Assembly (NCBI GenBank): GCA_900491605.1
Contig: UESW01004078.1
Span: 890,286 to 954,285 of the forward strand
Length of the DNA: 64,000 nucleotides
Source: Calamus simplicifolius
Lineage: Eukaryota > Streptophyta > Magnoliopsida > Arecales > Arecaceae
Direction of reading: 5' to 3'
Shown here piece after piece: positions 12,129 through 22,499 of the stretch (its first letter is position 1; each line of letters opens with the position of its first letter). The notes beneath the pieces were generated by a model. That model was not told the origin of the DNA. It saw nothing but the letters and a program-made list of their open reading frames with translations, and ran no database searches. The position numbers and the translations under genes are program-made.

Positions 12129-14059
12129 ATGGATGCTAGTCCCTCACGAGTTAGACCCACAGCGTCTGCCAGGAGACGTCGTGGCAAGCATGCTGAGCCT
12201 AAGGTTCCTATTGCACCATCACCCCCAGATGAGATAGCAGATGAGGACATCCTAACTATGGATGTTGATGATGATGGAGCGGATGGGCCTTGTCCAGGCG
12301 GTCTTGAGGATGAGTCTATCCTTAGGAGTTTCAGGACACATATTGCAGCCTTCATCAGAGGCAACAGGTATTTGTTCGTTGTTCTACTGTATTTTATTTA
12401 ATATATTATTTCGATGCTATTATATATGTTATTTATGTTATCCATTTATATTTCACAGGAATGGATACCACTGAAGTGCATGAACCATGCTGCCAAAGTA
12501 GGTGATTGACAGTGGTGGGCATCAGGGCAATCGAATAGGAGATTCAGGGAAATAGTTTAGCAGTCGGGTCTTGTTGAGCTAGTGCATTGCTCTTATCGGT
12601 TCGCCGATAAGATTCTTATCTCGGGCTTCGTAGAGAGATGGCAGCCCGAGACGAACACTTTCCAGTTTCCTTTTGGCGAGATGACGATCACGTTGGATGA
12701 TGTTGCTGCCATATTAGGGATTAGTGTCATGGGTGCCTCAGTGTCCTTGTCTTGTGATAGGATAAGTGATCGGGATGCTGAGGGCCTACTAGTGGAGCTA
12801 TTAGGTGTATCACAGGTTGACGCACGTCAGGAGGTTCTATCTATCCACGGTCAGTCTGTAAGGTTAGAGTGGCTGAAGAGTCATTTCCATGTTGTATCAG
12901 ATAAAGATAGCCACCATAGGATAGAGTGTGCAGCGCGAGCATATTTGCTTTTTGTATTAGGGTGTACACTCTTTGTCGATAAGAGTGGGACGAAGGTGCC
13001 TATAGCTTATCTTGCTCTGCTTCGAGATTTGGATAGAGTGAGAATATATGCCTGGGGTGCTGGTGCCTTGGCTCATTTATATCAGCAGTTGGGGATTAGC
13101 ATTCGTTAGACAAATCAGTGGATATATGACGCTTCTCCAGGCATGGATTTATGAGCATTTTCCTTTTCTCACTCCTCACCCAGCCCTGGACTATACTGAT
13201 GCTAGGCCCCACGTACATCGATGGACTCCCGGCAGTCCACCCCGTACTATGATGGACCATTTAGTGATTCTACGCGAGTCATTGAACGTTTTGAGGGCAG
13301 ATGAGGTATGTACCATAGGACCAAGCACTTGTATATTTCTATTATTTGCCATATATTATCAAACTAATTACGATTTATCTGTTGCAAGTAGTTTGGGATC
13401 CCCATCGTCTTATCCAGGATGATCGTCCATTCCTAGATATTGCATTTTTTAGTGGATAACTGAAGTGCATGGATGTCGTAGAACCCTATCATCCTGAAAG
13501 GGTTTTACAACAGTTCGGTAGGATAAAGACGATCCCCCGTGCGCCACTAGCCCCTGAGCGAGCCAGCAGAGGATTGACAGAAACATCATACCACATTCGG
13601 TATGTCTTCTATGTGCAGTTATAGAAGAGGTGGAAGGATCACCTGCTGAGCCGAGCGAGCAGGAGCCATCTGGTGACCCGACCCTCAGATTGCGTACCGA
13701 GATATTTGGAGTGGTATTCTCGGATCACGGATCTGATTGTTCACCCTCCAGAGAGCCGATCCAATATCTATTCCCGATCACATCCTGATGATGTTGATGC
13801 TGATGTACAAAGCCGACGTATTGCAGATGCGATTGGCCTTTGCACCAGCATTCTTGATATGGATCGGGAGGAGGCTGCGTCACAGGGGACCTACATGTAT
13901 GATGTCATATCGCAAATTGCACATATGTTGCAGGGTCAGCATATCTCTACGGTTGAGCCTGATGTCCCTGGCCCTACTCCTGCATCGCCATGTAGTACAG
14001 GCATCGACGATGGCGAGATGGGGATCCCTGATGTACCTTATGTATTTTGTATCTTTTAA
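12129..14059 (+). pseudogene. plant mobile domain (PMD/MAIN-like) protein, decayed
   Basis: Exon 1 starts at ATG 12,129 with a basic then acidic leader and reaches a GT donor near 12,368. The next exon begins near 12,460 after a polypyrimidine tract. The core at 12,582-13,106 contains FVERWQPETNTFQFPFGEM and TLDDVAAILGISV, diagnostic of the PMD family (serine/threonine phosphatase 7 long-form-like, MAIN/MAIL1 relatives). Later pieces (ISGYMTLLQAWIYEHFP, and WDPHRL and VVEPYHPERVLQQFG near 13,390-13,520) continue the domain. Stops occur near 12,508, 12,560, 13,457 and 13,621, and a frame change near 13,105. PMD genes are known both as host silencing and genome-stability factors and as passengers in MULE and gypsy elements. 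Here the gene sits wholly inside MULE ends, convergent with the transposase. Confidence 0.82.
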
Positions 14060-14405
14060 CACACAGTGTATCTTTTTGTAAAAAACATTGAAATTTGAAT
14101 GAATTTTACTTCCTTTTATCTCAATTTGAATGAAAATTTTTGGAATTAATATAAATATGTCAAACATTATACAAATTTGATTGTTAATAACAAATTAACT
14201 CAACAACTCAATAGTCTCGCTAATAATATCATCCAACAAGATCATTTGTATGAACTGGTGAATCTTAGATTCATATGAAGTAGCCCATCCGGAAGCACAG
14301 GGTAAATGATGTCTTCACCAATTGTTTGCTATTGGGGAAACAGGATGACCCGGTAACAGAAACACTTGCAAAATATATAAATTAGTAAACAGAATGAATT
14401 ATTAG
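14060..14405. other. intergenic spacer between convergent MULE genes
   Basis: AT-rich spacer between the 3' ends of the PMD gene (plus) and the OTU-MULE gene (minus). It presumably holds both polyadenylation regions; no other feature was recognised. Confidence 0.5.
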
Positions 14406-17168
14406 TCATTTAAGGATGATTAAAAGATGTTTAATTAATACCTCCACAAAATGATTGCCATTTACGAATGCCACTGCAATATCTTTGCGGGATAAAGGAG
14501 GAAGAGGTACCGATCGTAAAGGTAGGAATGTAAGACATTGTTGCAAGGAGAGGTGGTATAGGACAACGTTATAGCGGGACGCTATAATGTGCCCCATATC
14601 CGGCATAGTCATCCATCGGTCAGAAGGTGGATAATTATCAAAATATGATAATGCATGTTCAATCTCCTCAAACCTCCCTTCGATAGCAAATAAAGCACGA
14701 TAGTGCTCTGAATGACATTGCAACTCATGTAATAAATCCTTCCTAACACGAAGCCAATCCTCCTCTCCAAATCCCAGCAAGTCAGCTATTGGTCTAAATC
14801 TGCAGTTACCATTAGCTTTAACATCCTTGATATATTGGATGAACGGCCTCAACCCATTTGGAATTTGATCAATATAGATTGTTGGCTTATATGACCGGGT
14901 TCGATGACGAAAAACCTACAAACCATTTATGAATGAATCTTATTAGATTACAAAAAATCACTTTGTAATAACAAACGGCACGGGTCCGGCCCTTAGCTGG
15001 TATGGACCCGACACATCCCGGCAAGGGTCTGGCACAGGTCCAAAAGTTGCTGGCACGGGTCCGGCACGTCCCAGCGAGGGTCCGGTAAGGGTCCGAAAGT
15101 TGACGGCACGAGCCCGGAAGTTGCCAGCATGTGCCGGCACATACCGGCACAGGACGGTACGGGACAGCACGGGTCCTTCACGTGCCGACACGGTCCCACA
15201 GATGAAAGAAATGCTTCTTACCTTCTTCTTTGGCAGCCTCTTTTGCACTTGCATCATTGGTGGAGTGCCCATACCAGGTGAATAACTATCTTGTCCTAAA
15301 AGAACCAACTTAAAGGCTAAAGGATCACAGCGGGTAGATGTATCAACCTTCAATGAAGCGCGGCCAAGTGAACTAGTCATCTTTTTGGCAGGTTCTTCAA
15401 GAGAAGTACTATTTGGGCTAGCAATCTCTCTCAATTTTCTTATCATCTGCAATTGCGAAGACCCATCTAACTGTTTGAATTTTTAAGCAATTATATCTAA
15501 CTCTGGTTCATAGCTCAGCTTTATACTTTGCACTTTTGAAGCATCAAGTTTTCTCCAATGAAGATCTATGCAATCGAAGGGAATTGGCCGACCTTCCATC
15601 CTGAACCGCACAATCTCGTGGACGCATGGTAAATCATGTGTGCGTCGAATAGTACACCCACAAACTAAATCATCAATCCCAACTAAATTGGCTCGGTTCG
15701 CTTGGATAAGGATCTGATTTAATGTACTTATAGAAATGAAACCTCGTAGTTCTTTGAATTCAGCAGGCTTGAAGTTGTGTTGCACGACCGTCAAACTCTT
15801 TTCAAATGAGGCTTTAATGTCACTGTACTGCAACTCAATCAAACTATATATTTTATCCAAGATGACTCGAAATTCCCTTGACTTGATCCAAGCTGTCTTT
15901 TCAGCCTTGCATGTGCACCTTCATCCCTAGAAAAGTAAATAAAATTAAATAAAAGTGAAATAACAATTGCATAATTAAATTATAAAGTTCTTAAATTTAT
16001 CAATTCCTTGTGATACCTATTAGTTGTCACATTCCCGTAGTGCCTACATGCGTCCGTCCATGCTGCGATAAATCTTTCCTTATACTTGCTCAGCCAAGTA
16101 TCTGACACATACCGTAAAGCCTCTGGGTGGGTACTAAACTCTCTCTGGAGTGCACTCGAGTGATCATTAAACTCATCTTCTATGGTGGACAACACAAGTA
16201 TATTCCAACTCATTATAAACTTATCACATTTCTCCTTTGTTTCAAATAACCTTTTGCACTGGGCCAAAACATTCCTACTAATATACCATCTACATAACAA
16301 ATATGTTGCCGTAGGAAATACTCTCCGAATTGCATTCAATAGAGCCAAGTCTCTATATGTGACTATCACCTCAGGCAGACCATCAACGTCCATGACATTG
16401 CACAATCTCTCTAATGCCCATGTATAGTTATCTTCTCGCTTAGAGTCCATGTATACAAAAGCAATAGAAAATGTCAGGTCAGTTGATGTCACCACCACAA
16501 TCTCTAAGAGAGGAAGATAATATCCATTCGTCTTGTAAGTGCAATCCATTATCAACATACGAGAAAATGCACGTAACAATTCTATACTGCCAAGGTGTGC
16601 CCAAAACAAGTCACGCACAGCATCAGACTTAATACAATTCCTATGCCACTCAATGTATTTACACTTAGATATTTACCAAGAAGATGTTGCATCTGAGATC
16701 TCCCAGCTATTTTTATAGCTTTGCACCTCTACCGTGCATTGTAGATTGTCTTCATTGTCGTAACATTGAGGGCATCCCTTTGCTTCAAAGTAGATAATAT
16801 GTCCTTAGGCCGAACCAAACTCTTCAACATCTCCACTAGCATTGTAGTCTCCTGCTTAGATAATCGTCCTGCATATGAGTGCCCCTCGAGATACTTTGCA
16901 GCTGGATGATTATGCATACCGCACATGACCATTAACATCCAATCATCTGCAGTGTCCAATTTCTTTCCTCTTAAGGCAAAAGATACTTCTTAGTGCCACT
17001 GGCCCTGGTCTTTGATCCCTTTTCTTTTATGTGTTTACTTTTGCAAGTACTACTCCTCTCGCAAGAAAAAACAATTCTTGATTTATTAACATTGCTACCC
17101 ATATCAGATTTTTTAATAATAACGACAAATCCATTCCTCCTCTCGACTTTCCAACACCAATTACACAT
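14406..17168 (-). pseudogene. FAR1-MULE-SWIM-OTU transposase, decayed
   Basis: Minus-strand order from 17,168: a FAR1-like DNA-binding region (GFVVIIKKS, Cys-containing, 17,168-16,971), a helical linker with GMHNHPAAKYLEGHSYAGRL (16,959-16,729), and the MULE transposase core with DCTYKTNGYY (16,618-15,980). A SWIM zinc finger follows with CGCTIRRTHDLPCVHEIV (15,860-15,483). After an intron comes an OTU cysteine-protease-like domain with NGNCRFRPIADLLGFGEEDW and distal NHFVEV (about 14,915-14,406). The usual TDRD motif of the core reads TYRD, so a likely catalytic Asp is lost. A frameshift near 16,985 and other stops break the gene. OTU-fused Mutator-class proteins are annotated in plants; whether the OTU part cleaves ubiquitin is unknown. 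The Cys and His expected for catalysis are present. Confidence 0.85.
14923..15218 (-). other. probable intron of OTU-MULE gene carrying a GC-rich minisatellite
   Basis: On the minus strand the coding frame RLPKKK meets a GTAAGAAG donor (about 15,218), and the OTU exon resumes after TTTGTAG (about 14,923). Inside the presumed intron, 14,985-15,190 is a degenerate tandem array of CACGGGTCCGGCA-like and CGGTCCCG-like words about 20-35 bp apart, far more GC-rich than its surroundings. The words are visible; the intron call rests on the splice motifs and on the frame joining to OTU. Confidence 0.6.
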
Positions 17169-17414
17169 TTCTTCTCTACTTTTGAATATCTATAAAATAA
17201 ATAGTTTTATGTGAGTAGACAATTTTAAACATTGCTCAATCAAATAATACTAAAATAATTGCAATCAATTTTTCTTATCTCGTAAGTTGTAAATTCATTT
17301 GTGTAATCTATCATACAATCAGAGCCAATCATGCTGCATTCGGTCGAAGCATCGCCCTACACGATTAAATAATCATTTTAAACCCTAACCATAATTAACC
17401 CAAAAAAAATAGAG

Positions 17415-17640
17415 ATGTTCAGCCCTGTGTGGCCAAAAATAAACTTTCTGTTCGGCCACACGGAGCCGAATTATTGGCATATATTCGGCCGAGTGTGGCC
17501 AAACAGAAATCTTCTATTCAGCCCTATGTGGCTGAACAGAAGGAATCTGTTTGGCCCACCAGGGCCAAACATGCTGACTCAGTTCGGTCCTGTGTGGCCA
17601 AACAGATTTGACCTATTCGGCCACAGGGCCGAACAACTCA
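17415..17640. repeat. right subterminal GGCC palindromes of MULE
   Basis: Repeated TTCGGCC / GGCCAAACAG words, including paired half-sites such as TTCGGCCACA...GGCCGAA, mirror the left subterminal cluster and match those in the small MULE near 31,500-31,590. Confidence 0.75.
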
Positions 17641-17982
17641 CGAACGAGGGAAAAAAAATTTCGATTATGGGTTTATAAACCAACCTTTGCGACCGTAGAA
17701 TCTTCCAAAATTGCTAGTTGCTTGTCCATTGCTCGATTATGGATTGAAATCTCTTCAACCAAGCTTTAAATGGTCGGATCCAAGGTTGTTTTGATCCGGA
17801 GTGAGGGAGGAGGGGGGAGGGGGGAGGGGGGGCCTGTTTTGACCTAGAGGGCTAATGAGCAAGCAGGGATACTTTGGTTCAAATTTTTTAAGGGCAAATA
17901 TATCCTTTTCATTTAGTAGTGGGAGGGGGCTATTGAGCAAAAACAGTGGGCCAAATAGAACTACCCGAAAAAGGAGGGGGAG

Positions 17983-19200
17983 GTATTACGGCAAAACTTT
18001 TTTTCACCATAATACATAACTCTGTTACGACGACTTTTAGAAGTCTTCGTAATAGAACAAAAAAATTTATAAAAATCTCATCCTATTACGGCGAAAACAT
18101 ATTTCACCGTAATAAGTAACAATATTACGACAACTTTCAGGCATCATCGTAATAAAATAAAAAAGATTTTTTTTAAAAAAAAGCATCGTATTACGGTGAA
18201 ATTACTTTTCGCCATTATACAAAGATGCAAAATTGTCACTGAGTACAATTTTTTTTAAAAAAACCTTTTTAAAAAAATTAATTTCACCGTAATATCCTGA
18301 ATTAAATTTTTTTTTTATAAAAACTCTGTCTATAACGGCGATATTATATTTCGCCGTTATAAATGAGATATTACGGCGAATTCATATTTTTGCCATAATA
18401 ACTTGAATTAAAATAATTATTTTTTTAAATAAAAATGCTATCTATAACGGCGAAATATGAATTCGCCGTTATAAATAGAGATATTACGTCGAATGATAGT
18501 TTCGCCGTAATAGCATGAATTAAAATAATTATTTTTTAAATAAAAATGCAATCTATAATGGTAAAATATGAATTCATCGTTATAAATAAGATATTACGGC
18601 AAAAAATATGAATTTGCCATTATAAATGAGATATTACAGTGAAAAATATTTTTTGCTGTAATAACGGGAATTAAAATAATTATTTTTTTAAATAAAAATG
18701 CAATCTATAACGGTGAAATATGAATTCATCGTTATAAATGAGATATTACGGTGAATTCATATTTTCGCGTAACAATTGAAATTAAAATAATTATTTTTTA
18801 AAATAAAAATGCTATCTATAACGATGAAATATGAATTCGCCGATATAAATAGAGATATTACAGCGAACTATATTTTTATCGTAATAGTTTGAATTCAAAT
18901 AATTATTTTTAAAATAAAAATGCAATATATAACAGCGAAATATGAAATCATCGTTTAAAATAGAGATATTACAACGAAACTATATTTCGCCGTAATAGAT
19001 TGAATTAAAATAATTATTTTTTTAAATAAAAATGCTATCTATAATAGAAAAATATGATTTCGCCATTATAAGCAGAGATATTATGGCGATGTATAGTTTC
19101 ACGTTAATAAATATCTATTACAACGAGTTTAATTTTAATTTCGCTGTAATACTTGAAACTATAACGACGAAAATAAATCGTCGTAATAAGTTTGCCACAA
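17983..19200. repeat. CACTA subterminal repeat array (TTACGGCGAA motifs)
   Basis: Dense direct and inverted copies of TTACGGCGAA / TTCGCCGTAA and ATAACGGCGAA variants. From about 18,400 they organise into six units with a period near 111-112 bp (one unit about 151 bp), each joined by an AATTAAAATAATTATTTTTT spacer. The spacer core AAATAATTAT starts near 18,411, 18,523, 18,674, 18,785, 18,897 and 19,008. The array ends at the CACTA terminus. Subterminal arrays bind the TNPA-type protein in Spm; the motif here differs from Spm. Confidence 0.85.
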
Positions 19201-19221
19201 ATGCTCCTTTTTCTTGTAGTG
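19201..19221 (-). repeat. CACTA terminal inverted repeat
   Basis: The reverse complement of these bases starts CACTACAAGAAAAAGGAGC, the standard plant CACTA terminus. It is followed on the plus strand by AGT (19,222-19,224), the candidate 3-bp target site. Its partner terminus is outside the window. Confidence 0.88.
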
Positions 19222-19437
19222 AGTTTCTTAAGAATGGATGTAGGTGTAGCTAACACTGAACCACTATAAATCTTTGTGTTTGTCATGCTTGTCTCTTTTC
19301 TCTCTCTACTCTATCTTATATACTCTACTTTGCATTCATAAGCACCACACGCATATCTTAGTGCACCTTAATTGAGAAATTATTTTAAAGTGTTAAATTT
19401 TTAAGAACCCAATTCACCTCTCCCTCTTGGGTTGCCA
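19222..19437 (+). mobile_element. Sirevirus LTR 3' fragment (second element)
   Basis: This piece aligns by eye with the last about 210 bp of the LTR ending at 4432: GTAGGTG...AACACTGAACCACTATAAAT, then AACCCAATTCACC...CTCTTGGGTTGCCA at the end. It is cut at its left by the CACTA terminus, so the CACTA inserted into this LTR. No tRNA-Met primer site follows at 19,438, so this was a 3' LTR or solo LTR rather than a 5' LTR. Confidence 0.82.
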
Positions 19438-20039
19438 TCGAGGCCAACACAGCTTCTCGAGCTTGGATTTCAGCGGTGGCCACCTTCTCTATGTCTTCTT
19501 GGGCTTGGGCCTCAGCAGCGGCCATCTTCTCCCAGGCGACTCGAGCATCCGTCTTTGCAGTAGCCACTTTCTCCGCGGCGGCTCGAGCCTCGGACTCAGC
19601 CTTATCGGCCCTCTCCTCGGTATCGCCCAACTTGAGGAGAGCGTCTTCCAACTTCTCCTCAGTAGGCTTAAGCCTCATCATGGCTTCCGTCAGTTTGGCA
19701 TCGGCGACTCTGGCCTTTCTCTCGGCCTCCTCAACCTTGGCCTTCAAGAAGCGACTCTCCTCCTAGACAGCTTGGAGCTCGTCGGCTGCCTTTGTTTCTC
19801 AAGCCCGAACCTCAACCAGCTCCTTGGTCAGGTAGTCAGTCTGGGCTTTGGTGGCAATCAACTTCTTTCGGGCGAGCTCGCAATTGTTGGCAGCTCCAAC
19901 ATAGGCATCCCGAAGGACAAAAAGGCCATTGGTCATCTGCAAGAACCAATCGATTAGGGCTTGAATCAAGTTTGACATAAAGAAAAATAAACCCAAAATG
20001 CTTACCTAAAGTGCGGCGGTGAAAAGGTGTCGAGGGCAT
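19438..20039 (-). pseudogene. coiled-coil protein fragment, probably retrotransposon-derived
   Basis: On the minus strand, 19,747-19,438 encodes an Ala/Glu/Lys-rich heptad pattern (repeats such as RADKAESEARAAAEKVATAK), a long coiled coil. An upstream piece (19,996-19,799) continues in a neighbouring frame after a stop. Similar coiled coils occur in ORFs linked to plant gypsy-type elements, but no diagnostic domain is visible. The left end is cut by the Sirevirus LTR boundary at 19,437, so an LTR element inserted into this frame. Confidence 0.5.
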
Positions 20040-20170
20040 CGGCGATGGATCAGCAACGGAGGTCTGCCTGAAAATTAGAGAGGCTGGAGCGACTCAATAT
20101 GCACCTCGCCAGCCGATTGTTGTGCATCGCCGATAGCCTAGATGATTGGCCCCTTGAGGCGCTAGCGGGG

Positions 20171-22395
20171 TGTAGGGAATTTTGTATATTTTATATGAAT
20201 CAAATTCATATAATACACAGCAGAAGATAAAAATAAATACGAATTTAATTCTCAAAGCCCAAGATCCTCAGGAAACAAATTCAGTTAACAAGAAATAACA
20301 CATGATTAAATAATAGATCATACCGGTGTTCTTTATTAGGGATAAAGCCCGATGAAGCCAATAACGATTTACCACTAGCCGTCCACGCGTCCGGCCTCTA
20401 ATGGTGATCCACGCGAAGATCTTTGAATGATGTCCTCTTAGGATTGGATGATAACCTTCTTACGAGGGGTGCTAGCGCTTCTTTTCTTTTTCAATTGATT
20501 TCCCAAATTAAGAAAAATTTCTTGATCAAGATCAAATCTTGATCAATCAAGAGAGAGAAAGGGACGTTCTAGAGAGAGAAAGGATGTTTTAGAGAGATAA
20601 AGTAGGTGTTAGGCATCCAAGAGAGAGAGAGAAGTTAGGTGTGTCTCTCGAAGGGAGTATCTCTCTCCTTTTTATACATGAAAAGGAGGTTGTGTGGTTC
20701 CATAAAAAGGAGGATTTTGTTTCAACCACCTAACCATTCAACCATATCAAGTTAATAACAAATTATCTTAACAAATTTAGGATATTTGTTATCATGATAA
20801 TGTTAGGATTACAACCACCAAACCACATCCCTAAAAAATAGAAAATTGGTTATCCCATGAAACCAACATTACAACCTTGCATTTGGCTTCATGATGACGC
20901 CCCAAATCATGGGGTTCCCTCCTCCATGACGTGGAGATGGGTCATGTCCATCACATGGGCATGGATCCATCCTCCACGTGGCACGATCTCAGCCCTCGGT
21001 TTAATTGGGTTTCCATGAATCAAATCATGCCATCATATGAACCCAAATTAAATACCACATTATTAATCTCAATTAATTTAAGCCATCCATTACATGGATC
21101 AAGCCTAATTAATGGATTTCATATGTACATCACATGTACAAAAGGTTTCTCTCTTCAACACAAAATTCTTTTCTCTACGATGAATCCTATTCATCAATTT
21201 CATGTTCTCTCATTAAGATTGAGTCAAACCCAATCCTAATTAATTGGTTATCTAATTTGAATTAAGTCCAACTTAATTCCCATTTTAACTTCATCCAAAA
21301 TCTTCTTAATGCGTGTGACCCATTAGGTCCCTTGACACGTTGGTAATAATCATGTCCCTAATATTGACCCTAAGGATGACTTGGTCAACACTTTGTCCAA
21401 GTCAATTCTTTAACCAAATTAACTCCTTGATTAAGTCAAAGAATCTATGATTATAGATCATGAGCAGCCTCTAGCAAAGCATCATGACCACCTAAGTGTT
21501 AAGGGTTTTGTTGACGTGGTCATCAACACCTGCCCATGAACGGTTAACGTACGATTCAATCCCTTCGTCACATATCCCAGATTAATTAGGGTATGGAATG
21601 TGTCAACCATGTAATTGATCTTTGTTTACTTGATCTCAGAATAATTGACTCATATGAATTAGAACTTCGAAACCATTTCAAATTCCAACTCAACCTTACA
21701 AGAATTTAACAGTCAATTTAATCCATCAAGTGGCCGTGGGATATAACCCTTTCTATCAAGGGAGACGAATCCTATCTTGATCAAACACCACTTTCATGTG
21801 CTTCATGTCATACCCAATTGACACCATATTTGCCACCCATGGCTAAAGCGACATTTGCATGTCGTCAAAGTATGATATTCCACACATGAGGAGCAATGAA
21901 GATCTCAAGTCAAAGGATCACTCGCACCTCCGTCATCAGAGATCAACCATCAACACTATGTAGAATATCTATATGGGATCTCTGTGCGGGTCATCCAATG
22001 CATCGTTACAATAACGAACTTCCACACACCTTATCCAAGTATCTCCATACTTCAACTTGCAAGATCAGCTGCTTACCACAAGGGTGAAGATATGCAATGT
22101 ATGCTAGTCTCATCGGCGTTCAACAGTGTCCAATTCTGTCTACGCATCTACTAGGGAAGTTTAAAGAGTCGAACCATAATATGCAATTTTAGATCTCACA
22201 ATTTGTAATCTCTATTACAAATTCTATATGCATAGTTCGCATTCTTTTGGACTTTATCTTACATATTAAATATATCTAATATATATATAAATTACACTCG
22301 GATAGATAAAGAAACCAATAAATTTGATTTGCATTCATAAATAAATGTGTACAAACTAGCATCTAATCCGATTGGATCTAGGGCACACACTAACA
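20171..22395 (-). mobile_element. copia 3' LTR, minus strand (2.2 kb)
   Basis: Read on the minus strand it starts TGTTAGTGTGTGCCC (22,395), preceded by the purine tract AAGTGGAAGAT, and ends CCTACA at 20,171. The adjacent internal sequence encodes the C-terminus of a copia polyprotein. It is homologous along its length to the plus-strand LTR at 22,500-24,473. The upstream parts of this element lie on the far side of the next insertion or are lost. Confidence 0.85.
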
Positions 22396-22499
22396 ATCTT
22401 CCACTTGCACTAGAGCCAATCACCCATGTATCTAATACCAAGTGACTCAGCATGACTATCATGCTTCTGATGCGATAGAACTTTAGTGAATGGATCGGC
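22396..22499 (-). pseudogene. copia polyprotein C-terminus remnant
   Basis: Minus-strand translation gives ADPFTKVLSHQKHDSHAE and then GIRYMGDWL before the stop, matching the end of copia RNase H regions (usual pattern ADPLTK...MGL...W). Only about 100 bp survive between the polypurine tract at 22,396 and the plus-strand LTR at 22,500. Confidence 0.82.

Larger units (their letters stand above)
11050..17966. mobile_element. 6.9-kb MULE with OTU-type transposase and PMD gene
   Basis: Both ends share TTCTATTTGGCC followed by a GCTC(G/A)(G/A)TAGCCC block in inverted orientation: left from about 11,050, right ending at 17,966. Flanks GAAAAGGGG (11,042) and GAAAAAGGA (17,967-17,975) may be a diverged 9-bp target duplication, so the exact left base is uncertain by 1-2. 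Both subterminal zones contain TTCGGCC/GGCCGAA palindromes. Internally there are two convergent broken genes: a minus-strand transposase and a plus-strand PMD gene. A smaller relative at 31,074-31,814 confirms the terminal structure. Confidence 0.82.
4433..19221 (-). mobile_element. CACTA (En/Spm) transposon, one terminus visible, interrupted
   Basis: Components read leftward from the right end: terminal repeat CACTACAAGAAAAA (reverse complement of the bases ending at 19,221), subterminal repeat array (17,983-19,200), GC-rich tandem repeat (10,794-10,990), long non-coding region, and TNP2 transposase (7540 to 4433). A MULE occupies 11,050-17,966 and a Sirevirus truncates the 3' side at 4432. 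The other terminus is left of the window. That all parts belong to one element is inferred from order and orientation. Confidence 0.7.

Noticed and set aside
14958..15199. Cys/Pro/Gly-rich frames over the minisatellite
   Set aside because: Translation of a repeat lying between good splice motifs; all frames give similar low-complexity peptides.
19427..19957. Plus-strand open frames opposite the coiled-coil fragment
   Set aside because: Antisense shadows of an Ala/Glu/Lys-rich frame; the heptad pattern on the minus strand is the meaningful one.
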